Origin: Geobacteraceae bacterium
GTDB lineage: Bacteria > Desulfobacterota > Desulfuromonadia > Desulfuromonadales > Desulfuromonadaceae
DNA: 5,801 nucleotides
Assembly: GCA_020201305.1 (NCBI GenBank)
Contig: JAIVHC010000194.1
Span: 1 to 5,801 of the forward strand
Reading direction: 5' to 3'
Shown here in pieces: positions 1 through 5,129 of this stretch. The notes beneath the pieces are model-generated. The model was not told the origin of the DNA. It saw nothing but the letters and a program-made list of their open reading frames with translations, and ran no database searches. A program made the position numbers and the translations under genes. Each line of letters opens with the position of its first letter. Position 1 is the stretch's first letter.

Positions 1-324
1 CAGCGTCTCTCCCTGTTCGTCATTATTAGTGGAAAAATTAATCACTCCTTCTTTATTGAAAAGACGTATCCTCCTTATCCCCTCTATCAAGGAAAGTTCA
101 AGAATCATTTTGTGCAACATCTCATGGTCTTCATTGAGCATAAGGTAATAATTGGCGCGCACAATGGCTTCACTCAGATAGTCGGCATCGTGAAGGGAGT
201 TTTCCAGGGTAAGTTGACGCTGAAGACGGACATTCACTATGACAAAAACCAGCGATGCAACCAGAAACACAGCGCTGATAACCGCCATGAACTTGAACAA
301 CAGCGAGTTTTTCACATTTTTCAT
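1..324 (-). CDS. Membrane-bound sensor protein (probable sensor histidine kinase), N-terminal part
   Basis: The minus strand is open without a stop from an ATG at 324 to the window edge, giving the first 108 residues of a longer protein. A GGAGG ribosome site at 340-336 lies 11 bases before the ATG. Visible parts are a short basic N-terminus (MKNVKNS), one hydrophobic helix at about residues 12-32, and then a region expected to be periplasmic, rich in Leu, Glu and Asp, with the stretch IRRIRLFNKEGVINFST near residues 82-98. This layout is typical of the extracytoplasmic sensor region of histidine kinases, and less often of chemoreceptors or diguanylate cyclases. The catalytic part lies outside the window, so the output domain is inferred. 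The gene follows the small membrane protein by 38 bases and is probably co-transcribed with it. I am confident that it is a real membrane sensor-like gene and only moderately confident of the kinase label. Confidence 0.7.
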   Translation of the reverse strand, partial: MKNVKNSLLFKFMAVISAVFLVASLVFVIVNVRLQRQLTLENSLHDADYLSEAIVRANYYLMLNEDHEMLHKMILELSLIEGIRRIRLFNKEGVINFSTNNDEQGETL

Positions 325-362
325 ATTAATAACCGCCTCCTGCAGCGTAATACAACCTGCTC

Positions 363-581
363 TCAAGCACGCCTTGCGTAGCGCGCCAGCAAGACTCCTG
401 CCGCTACTATGCACAACCCTACGCACACAAACAGATAACCCAAACTATCGGCACGCCCCATGTTGGCAATCTCAGTCTGGGAACGAAAGACAATAAGATA
501 CACCCCGAACAGAGCACCGGCACCGCCGGCAAGATTAAATACCAGTCCCAAATACGCCAGGAAGGTCCCTGATATACCCAT
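363..581 (-). CDS. Small two-helix membrane protein of unknown function
   Basis: This encodes 72 residues from an ATG at 581, with an AGGAG ribosome site at 591-587 five bases upstream; both support a real gene. The protein has a Gly/Ala/Leu-rich helix at about residues 4-32, a short polar loop around RSQTEIANMGRADS (33-46), a second helix at about 47-67 and a basic tail (RYARRA). By the positive-inside rule the basic C-terminus is probably cytoplasmic, so both termini would be cytoplasmic with a short periplasmic loop. I do not recognise a named family. It lies 77 bases downstream of the multihaem cytochrome and 38 bases upstream of the sensor gene, in the same direction. It may therefore be an accessory or assembly subunit of the cytochrome, or a partner of the sensor; both ideas rest on position only. 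A hairpin sits directly before its ribosome site. Confidence 0.75.
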   Translation of the reverse strand: MGISGTFLAYLGLVFNLAGGAGALFGVYLIVFRSQTEIANMGRADSLGYLFVCVGLCIVAAGVLLARYARRA

Positions 582-593
582 TACAACTCCTAC

Positions 594-626
594 AGAAAAG
601 GGCGACCGTTATGGCCGCCCTTTTCT
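594..626 (-). terminator. Stem-loop terminator or attenuator downstream of the cytochrome gene
   Basis: AGAAAAGGGCG (594-604) pairs with CGCCCTTTTCT (616-626), an 11-bp stem; the inner 11 bases can add a C-G/C-G pair after one mismatch. Read on the minus strand the GC core is followed by TTTTCT, the form of an intrinsic terminator, 33 bases after the cytochrome stop codon. The AGGAG ribosome site of the small membrane protein begins only three bases further on. Transcription of the downstream pair therefore probably depends on read-through, or the hairpin serves as a processing or stability element. Confidence 0.75.
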
Positions 627-658
627 TATATCATACTTTTGTTGTTCAGATTAATACC

Positions 659-2506
659 CTAATGGCTGCCGCCCAGAACAGAGATGACTATAAGGACAAA
701 CAGGGTCACCCCGATGGCTACTGCGAAAAAACCATAGGTCTTAAAGACAATGTTATACAAACTGCTGGATGTCTTCGGCTTCAGGAACTGCTCAGTTATA
801 CCCTGTTCCTCGTAGCGGCGCCACTGGTCACCACGCTCCTCGACAAACTCCTCTTTCTCCATCTCGCCATTGAACACCACAAAGTCCATAGGGAACTTCT
901 CGGGGCGCAAATGGGTGTTGAAGAAGTGGACCGAGAAGATAAAACCGGTTGCGAGCAGAGCTTCATCCGAGTGCACAATGGTGGCAACATTCAGTACCCA
1001 TCCAGGCAGGAACATGCCGAAAAATTCGGGGAACCACAGCATCAGACCGGAACCACCGATGGCAAACATACCCCAGAAGACCGCGATGAAGTCAAACTTT
1101 TCCCAGTATGTCCAGCGCTCAAATACCGGCTTCGGCCCCTTACCCAGAAACCAGCGCACCATGCCGGTAACATCGCGGATGTCACGGAAGTTGGGCATCA
1201 GCGAATCAGGACCGAAAAGACGCTGCAACCACATGCCCGGGATATCCTTGCGGATAAACAGAAAGTGGAAACTCAATGCCAGAGCCATACCGAAGTACCC
1301 AAAGGTTATTACTGCACCTACACGGTGAAGGAATGCTGCATTGGCTGTACCGCCCAGGAGATCAATCATCACCTGCGCCCATGGCTGACCGGAGAACTTA
1401 ATAGGCAGACCGGTAATGGACAAGAGCAGGAAGCTGACACTAACCATCAGATGCATAAAGATGTGGCGGCGCTCGAAGCGCTTGTACACCTTATGTCCAT
1501 CCGGGATGTGGATATGTGCTTCCCCTTTGGCGAGTGCTTCCTTTTTCTCTTTATTTTCTTTGATACCGCGGATCATCCACAAAATAGAATGGAGCCAGAA
1601 CACCGCAAAGGTACTCACCAGCAGGGTGGTCATAGCCCAGAAGGTTATTACCATAACAGGATAGCGATCAAAGTCGTGGTAGTTACCATGGGAATAAAAC
1701 TGCCCGAACAGATATGATGATCCTTCGTGGCACTGACCACAGGTCTGGGCTCGATTGTCATCGTGGATACTGGATACTGGATTTTCTTCCGCGAAAACCC
1801 CGTGGCTGCCATGGCAGTCAGAACAGGTTGCCGTAACCTCCGGATCCCCAAGCTTGTATCTTTTGCCGTGATAACTACCCAGATAGGTGTACACAATGTC
1901 AGACCGGATATCATTGCGCTCCATCATTTCCGCATTGTCGTGGCATTCAATACATGCCTTGGTTGCAAAAACTCGCGCCGTTTTGGTATCTGCGCTTGAA
2001 AGAGACATGACATCATGGACACCGTGACAGTCCGCACAGGAAGCGCTGTCCAGATTACCCGAAGCTACGGCCTGTCCATGCACGGAATTGTTATATGCTT
2101 CTGTGTCATGGCAGGTGGAACATGCATCAACCACACCCTGTTTATCCGGGTCGCCACCTTTGGTTGTATGAATAGAGTAGTGGCACGCCACACAGTCGAG
2201 ACCCATTTGCGCATGCACACTTTCACCGTGCTGGTCTGCGACATCGGTATGACAGGAACTGCAGTCAACGGCTGCGGGCATCTCTTCCGTCGCCATATGC
2301 GCATCAACATCGTCGAGTGCGTGACAGTCAACACACCCGATGCCGCTCTGGCCATGAGCCGAATCCATAAATTCATGTGAACTCACAGCACTGTCATGAC
2401 ACATCAGACATGTGTCTGTATCAGCCTGAACCGGCTGCAAGCCCCCCAGCAGCATAACAGCGGCGATAGCAAGCATCGATAACCTGCACGAAACCCATCT
2501 CTTCAT
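659..2506 (-). CDS. cbcL: CbcL-like inner-membrane fusion: nonahaem c-type cytochrome plus diheme b-type cytochrome
   Basis: The protein has 615 residues; the ATG at 2506 has AAGGAG (2520-2515) eight bases upstream. A Sec signal peptide (residues 1-28, cleavage after VQA) is followed by nine CXXCH haem sites starting at residues 33, 58, 82, 105, 129, 157, 185, 228 and 256. Extra histidines in SVHAQ, SVHGQ and SYHGK are candidate distal ligands. The second half is a HydC/FdnI-type cytochrome b with helices near 284-312, 350-369, 393-417, 472-492, 514-531 and 590-612. Candidate b-haem ligands are His348/352, His394, His414, His512, His527 and His532. In Geobacter sulfurreducens, CbcL has this combination and is needed to respire Fe(III) and electrodes at low potential, presumably by oxidising menaquinol and passing electrons to periplasmic cytochromes. 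The name here rests on architecture, since no alignment was possible. It needs the Ccm haem-attachment system. The gene is intact and may be first of an operon with the two following genes. Confidence 0.88.
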   Translation of the reverse strand: MKRWVSCRLSMLAIAAVMLLGGLQPVQADTDTCLMCHDSAVSSHEFMDSAHGQSGIGCVDCHALDDVDAHMATEEMPAAVDCSSCHTDVADQHGESVHAQMGLDCVACHYSIHTTKGGDPDKQGVVDACSTCHDTEAYNNSVHGQAVASGNLDSASCADCHGVHDVMSLSSADTKTARVFATKACIECHDNAEMMERNDIRSDIVYTYLGSYHGKRYKLGDPEVTATCSDCHGSHGVFAEENPVSSIHDDNRAQTCGQCHEGSSYLFGQFYSHGNYHDFDRYPVMVITFWAMTTLLVSTFAVFWLHSILWMIRGIKENKEKKEALAKGEAHIHIPDGHKVYKRFERRHIFMHLMVSVSFLLLSITGLPIKFSGQPWAQVMIDLLGGTANAAFLHRVGAVITFGYFGMALALSFHFLFIRKDIPGMWLQRLFGPDSLMPNFRDIRDVTGMVRWFLGKGPKPVFERWTYWEKFDFIAVFWGMFAIGGSGLMLWFPEFFGMFLPGWVLNVATIVHSDEALLATGFIFSVHFFNTHLRPEKFPMDFVVFNGEMEKEEFVEERGDQWRRYEEQGITEQFLKPKTSSSLYNIVFKTYGFFAVAIGVTLFVLIVISVLGGSH

Positions 2507-2538
2507 GTCACAGACTCCTTCATTCTTTATACGTAATT

Positions 2539-2565
2539 GCGCATAGAACCTCTGGCTCTATGCGC
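2539..2565 (-). promoter_or_regulatory. Leader hairpin upstream of the cytochrome gene
   Basis: GCGCATAGA (2539-2547) and TCTATGCGC (2557-2565) are perfect 9-base inverted arms around a 9-base centre. No T-run follows on either side, so it is not an intrinsic terminator. It lies 19 bases upstream of the AAGGAG ribosome site and would fall at or within a few bases of the 5' end of mRNA made from the predicted promoter. It could protect the 5' end of the message, or be an operator at the start site. Confidence 0.55.
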
Positions 2566-2567
2566 CC

Positions 2568-2595
2568 ATCATACTGCAGAATCCGGACAGGACAA
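2568..2595 (-). promoter_or_regulatory. Candidate sigma70-type promoter for the cytochrome gene
   Basis: On the minus strand TTGTCC (2595-2590, four of six matches to TTGACA) and TATGAT (2573-2568, five of six matches to TATAAT) are separated by 16 bases. The start site would be near 2561, giving a leader of about 54 bases. The -35 is imperfect, which fits a promoter needing an activator; a tandem repeat lies just upstream. This is a by-eye match only. Confidence 0.4.
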
Positions 2596-2612
2596 TCTAC
2601 GTACAGATACCA

Positions 2613-2632
2613 CAGTGTATGTCAGTGTATGT
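2613..2632 (-). repeat. Perfect tandem 10-bp direct repeat upstream of the cytochrome promoter
   Basis: Two exact adjacent copies of CAGTGTATGT (plus strand, 2613-2622 and 2623-2632) lie 17 bases upstream of the candidate -35. The 10-base period puts both copies on the same face of the helix, as seen for OmpR-type response regulators that bind direct repeats as dimers. The centre is about 61 bases upstream of the predicted start, a usual class I activator position. TACAGAT occurs on both sides (2602-2608 and 2641-2647). The binding role is inferred. Confidence 0.5.
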
Positions 2633-2770
2633 TTTTTATATACAGATGGCTAAGTACCACAGCCCTGAAGTCGAAGTCAAACCCAAACGTCGACGTACAC
2701 CCTCTAAGGATCATTTCCCACGCATTTAGCGTACATATCCGGGGATGAATTTCCCTCGTTGTTTCAGTAC

Positions 2771-3748
2771 CTAATCTACCCAGGCACCAGCAGGATTCTC
2801 AAGTGAATCAAGCATGGCATTAAAGCGCTGGAGGGAACGCGTACGCTTTATTTTGCCGCACCAGCGCCGCAAGGCTGGATCATCTACAAACTGGACCACA
2901 TTTTTAAGCTTCGCCAACACCTGATGTTCCCCTGCATATGTCTGGCTGCACTCTTCAAGTAAGCGCGACAGATAAATGCGTAACCGGGAACGACGTTGCA
3001 GCGCATCCGTCCCTGTCTCTGCGCTTTGACGTAAACGTCTAAACAACCATGGATCAGCAATGGCTCCGCGTCCCAGCATAACACCCGCAATATGGCTATC
3101 CTGCAGCAGAGCATGCCCCTGCTGCGGCGTAGTTATGTCCCCGTTGGCAATAACCGGAACAGTGGCCTCAGCAGCTATCCTTCTGGTTATACCGTGATCC
3201 GCATATCCGGTGTACTTCTGCACCACCGTCCGAGGATGGAGGACTACGAAATCCACACCGCAGGATTCAAAGAGTGCGAGCAGATTCATGATCTGCGCCG
3301 GGTCCTCATAACCACTGCGCACCTTTACCGAAAACCCTCCATGCGCAACCTTCCGGAGCCCCTCTACACATTTCTCAACCAGATGCATATCCTGCAACAT
3401 GCTCCCTCCGGTTGGACCGCTTGTCATTCGGCCGTACGGACAACCGAGATTAAGATTCAGATGCTGTATACCGTTATCCTGCAACTGCAGTGCCGCTTCC
3501 ATCAACGCCTCGGGGTTATTGCCCACCAATTGCACTACCAGTGGAGCAGAGAGATTATGCCTGCGGGCTTCATCCAGATCGCGGCGCGATATTCTTCGTC
3601 TCGAAACATTGCTCACCGGGACAAATTCGCTAAACAGGACGTCAGGAGAACCCAGTTCCATCTGCACCTTGCGCATGGAGGCATGGGTTACCCCCTGCAT
3701 TGGAGCGAGCATCAGTGGCTTAATATTCTTTTCCCACGGTAGCGGCAT
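2771..3748 (-). CDS. tRNA-dihydrouridine synthase family protein (Dus)
   Basis: The 325-residue product is of normal length for a Dus enzyme, an FMN-dependent cytoplasmic flavoprotein that reduces uridines in tRNA with NADPH. The TIM-barrel motifs appear in order: LAPMQGVTH near residue 14, NLGCP with the catalytic Cys at 103, KVR (142-144), HPRT with His171 and Arg173, the NGD loop (202-204) and the phosphate-binding GRGAIADPWLF (226-236). A helical C-terminal part, usual for tRNA binding, covers about 250-325. The loop after the catalytic Cys (YGRMTSGPTGGSML) differs from the classic DusA, DusB and DusC forms, so I do not assign a subtype or target base. The ATG at 3748 has GGGAG at 3765-3761, 12 bases upstream, rather far; the next Met in frame would remove the start of the barrel. 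It lies 264 bases upstream of the cytochrome gene in the same direction, with no clear terminator between. Confidence 0.93.
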   Translation of the reverse strand: MPLPWEKNIKPLMLAPMQGVTHASMRKVQMELGSPDVLFSEFVPVSNVSRRRISRRDLDEARRHNLSAPLVVQLVGNNPEALMEAALQLQDNGIQHLNLNLGCPYGRMTSGPTGGSMLQDMHLVEKCVEGLRKVAHGGFSVKVRSGYEDPAQIMNLLALFESCGVDFVVLHPRTVVQKYTGYADHGITRRIAAEATVPVIANGDITTPQQGHALLQDSHIAGVMLGRGAIADPWLFRRLRQSAETGTDALQRRSRLRIYLSRLLEECSQTYAGEHQVLAKLKNVVQFVDDPALRRWCGKIKRTRSLQRFNAMLDSLENPAGAWVD

Positions 3749-3777
3749 GTGTTTACAGATCTCCCGGTAACATCCAT

Positions 3778-3792
3778 AACATTGATAATGTT
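3778..3792 (-). promoter_or_regulatory. Palindromic site in the dus leader
   Basis: AACATT (3778-3783) and AATGTT (3787-3792) are perfect inverted arms around GAT. The site begins 30 bases before the dus start codon and 13 bases upstream of its ribosome site. CATTGAT, which overlaps it (3780-3786), recurs at 3796-3802, 16 bases away. The arrangement resembles an operator just after the transcription start, but the regulator is unknown and chance is possible in AT-rich DNA. Confidence 0.3.
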
Positions 3793-3808
3793 CTGCATTG
3801 ATTCTGGC

Positions 3809-3836
3809 GCTATAAGGCCCGAAAACGCAAGTCCAA
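3809..3836 (-). promoter_or_regulatory. Weak candidate promoter for dus
   Basis: On the minus strand TTGGAC (3836-3831) and TATAGC (3814-3809) are separated by 16 bases, which would start transcription near 3802 and give a leader of about 54 bases. Both boxes are only partial matches to the sigma70 consensus, and the call depends mainly on the spacing and position. Confidence 0.25.
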
Positions 3837-3861
3837 ATTAGCTGTACTCAAAGTTGCGTTT
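3823..3861. repeat. Inverted repeat with 8-bp arms between dus and the mgtC-like gene
   Basis: AAACGCAA (3823-3830) is exactly complementary to TTGCGTTT (3854-3861), with 23 bases between. The arm centres are 31 bp apart, about three helical turns, so the arms could be two half-sites for one DNA-binding protein. Alternatively this is a long-loop hairpin in a transcript. The left arm overlaps the spacer of the weak dus promoter. Confidence 0.35.
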
Positions 3862-3925
3862 ATGGTAGGCATACCCAGAGCGGGCCCGGTTTATTAAGGA
3901 GCATCAGAGGCGAATATAACTATGC

Positions 3926-3944
3926 AAAAAGCCCGGTACCGGCT
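3926..3944 (-). terminator. Possible short intrinsic terminator, minus strand
   Basis: AGCC (3930-3933) and GGCT (3941-3944) form a short GC-rich stem around a seven-base centre that includes the GGTACC palindrome. On the minus strand this is followed directly by five T (plus-strand A at 3926-3930). It would end a minus-strand transcript that begins above 3944, where no established gene exists. The stem is short, so it may be fortuitous. Confidence 0.35.
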
Positions 3945-4156
3945 CAACATCTACTCCCCTATTTCCCTGCGATAGCTGAGCACCACATAACCGGGGGATT
4001 CAGTTTTTCCACCAGATCCTGGAGCGTTGACATGGCATGTGAATGGGCTTTGAGCAACAGGGTCTCAAGCACCAACTTCCTTTACTGCAGACACGGTTTC
4101 AGCGCAGAGATGAGTCAATTCACAACCCACTTCATGCTGAGCTACAGGATGTAATT

Positions 4157-4855
4157 ATGCTGGACGATCTGTTTATAACCGAACCCCTGGGCCCCGAAGT
4201 GCTCAAACTCATCCTTGCCTTTACTGCCGGGGCACTGATTGGTATAGAACGGGAGAAACACGGACGCCCCGCCGGATTACGCACCCATGTGCTGGTGTGT
4301 ACCGGTGCCTGCCTGATGATGATTATTTCCGAGGGCATCTTCGCTAAATACGGACACCTGAACGCCGATGGTATAGCGCGCATTGATCCAGGCAGAATTG
4401 GGGCTCAAATCGTTACCGGCATCGGTTTTCTCGGCGCCGGGGTTATTATCAAGGAAGGGGCCAACGTGCGCGGCCTCACCACCGCAGCATGTCTGTGGTA
4501 CGTTGCCGGCGTGGGCATGGCATTTGGCTTCGGTATGACCGCCATCGGGGTTTTCGCCACCGTGCTGGCATTTATAGCCTTGTTTGCCCTCAAACTTATG
4601 GACGCCGTCCTGCGCAAGGATCGCTTTCTACGTCTGTCGGTAGTGACCCTGGGTGATAAGGATATTTTTGAGGAGATAAAGGGCATTTTTCACTCCCATT
4701 CGCTCGCCACAACAAATATCGAGCAGGAACATGACCTGGAAAACAGGCGTATCCAGTACGACTTTATTGTCACCCAGCACCATCGTCCCATGGGAAAAAC
4801 CCTGATTGATGAAATTGCCAGACTCGATGGAGTAACCAGAGTACGCTACCGCTGA
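4157..4855 (+). CDS. MgtC/SapB-family inner-membrane protein with C-terminal ACT-like domain
   Basis: Starting at the ATG at 4157 the protein has 232 residues, normal for MgtC/YhiD-type proteins. AGGA at 4146-4149 lies seven bases upstream, and the family begins close to this Met. An in-frame ATG at 4043 would add 38 non-conserved residues and has no ribosome site, so I reject it. The MgtC domain (about 15-150) has roughly five helices and the family signatures GIERE (29-33), RPAGLRTHVLV (37-47), DPGRIGAQIVTGIGFLGAGV (77-96) and VRGLTTAACLWYVAGVG (104-120). A soluble tail (about 157-232) looks like the ACT-like domain of this family. Members are linked to growth at low magnesium, acid or membrane-potential stress and, in pathogens, survival in macrophages and F-ATPase control; the exact activity is unsettled. 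It stands alone on its strand. No magnesium-responsive leader was recognised. Confidence 0.92.
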   Translation: MLDDLFITEPLGPEVLKLILAFTAGALIGIEREKHGRPAGLRTHVLVCTGACLMMIISEGIFAKYGHLNADGIARIDPGRIGAQIVTGIGFLGAGVIIKEGANVRGLTTAACLWYVAGVGMAFGFGMTAIGVFATVLAFIALFALKLMDAVLRKDRFLRLSVVTLGDKDIFEEIKGIFHSHSLATTNIEQEHDLENRRIQYDFIVTQHHRPMGKTLIDEIARLDGVTRVRYR

Positions 4856-4912
4856 GCGGAAGTCCATTCAGCCGCATAATGCCACCTAACTATTCATACG
4901 GGGATTAAGGCA

Positions 4913-4979
4913 CCCCTTCCAGGGGAGGCACTTTGCGCCGTCCAGGGCGACAGGCGCCCTTTCTGCGGGTACTATACCC
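4913..4979. other. Cluster of GC-rich hairpins downstream of the mgtC-like gene
   Basis: Three hairpins follow one another: CCCCT/AGGGG (4913-4917 with 4921-4925), AGGGCG/CGCCCT (4944-4949 with 4955-4960) and GGGTA/TACCC (4967-4971 with 4975-4979). The middle one is followed by TTCT on the plus strand and could be a weak first terminator for the mgtC-like gene, about 90 bases after its stop codon. GCGCC (4935-4939) can alternatively pair with GGCGC (4953-4957), so two folds compete. No coding region was found in 4856-5129, and no known structured RNA was recognised. Confidence 0.4.
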
Positions 4980-5018
4980 CCCGCCGGTGGTGGTGATAGT
5001 TAGCATAATTCTTTAACT

Positions 5019-5069
5019 GCAGCGGGGGCCGATCCCCTGTGTGGAAATCGGCCCCCGCTGCTTTAGTTT
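5019..5069. terminator. Strong bidirectional intrinsic terminator between convergent genes
   Basis: GCAGCGGGGGCCGAT (5019-5033) and ATCGGCCCCCGCTGC (5047-5061) form a perfect 15-bp GC-rich stem with a 13-base loop. On the plus strand it is followed by TTTAGTTTA, and on the minus strand by AGTTAAAG. It lies between the end of the mgtC-like gene (4855) and the end of the convergent Sel1-repeat gene (5130), as expected for a shared terminator. The T-runs are interrupted, but the stem is very stable. Confidence 0.85.
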
Positions 5070-5129
5070 ATGCATTTGGCGCTTTTTGCTTAGCCCTTCA
5101 ATGTTGTACTTTCTACGCAAGCATCAATC

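Larger units (their letters stand above)
3749..4156. other. 408-base gap between divergent dus and mgtC-like genes
   Basis: No established gene was found here. The dus-proximal half holds the dus ribosome site, a palindrome (3778-3792), a weak minus-strand promoter match and an 8-bp inverted repeat (3823-3861). The middle holds a possible minus-strand terminator (3926-3944). Between 3959 and 4072 there is a 37-codon minus-strand reading frame that starts with GTG after an AGGAAG sequence and ends just before that terminator; it is unproven. A perfect TTGACA at 4027-4032 on the plus strand could be a -35 box for the mgtC-like gene, but no good -10 follows at the right distance. Confidence 0.5.

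Noticed and set aside
112..496. Two overlapping plus-strand open frames near the left edge
   Set aside because: They are opposite the sensor and small membrane protein genes, which have better ribosome sites and protein-like composition.
611..1717. 368-codon plus-strand open frame
   Set aside because: It lies wholly opposite the well-supported cytochrome gene, lacks a ribosome site, starts inside the terminator hairpin and has no recognisable domain; it is an antisense shadow.
2521..2770. Sigma54 promoter for the cytochrome gene
   Set aside because: Looked for GG-N10-GC boxes on the minus strand; only a near match with nine bases between was seen (within the leader hairpin), so it is not supported.
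3092..3742. 216-codon plus-strand open frame
   Set aside because: It is antisense to the dus gene, whose motifs are clear, and its product shows no family features.
3921..3974. 17-codon plus-strand frame starting ATGCAAAAAGCC
   Set aside because: The nearest AAGGAG is about 19 bases away, too far to serve it, and the frame is short enough to be chance.
4027..4055. Promoter for the mgtC-like gene using the perfect TTGACA at 4027-4032
   Set aside because: No acceptable -10 box occurs 15-19 bases downstream; TTGAGC and its neighbours match poorly.
4043..4156. Upstream ATG that would extend the MgtC-family protein by 38 residues
   Set aside because: No ribosome site precedes it, the added residues do not fit the family, and the ATG at 4157 has AGGA at the right distance.
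4880..5000. Cyclic-dinucleotide (GEMM-type) riboswitch on the minus strand
   Set aside because: A GCAAAG segment recalled the consensus, but the CACGCACAGGGCAAACC half is absent and no gene lies downstream in that direction within reach.
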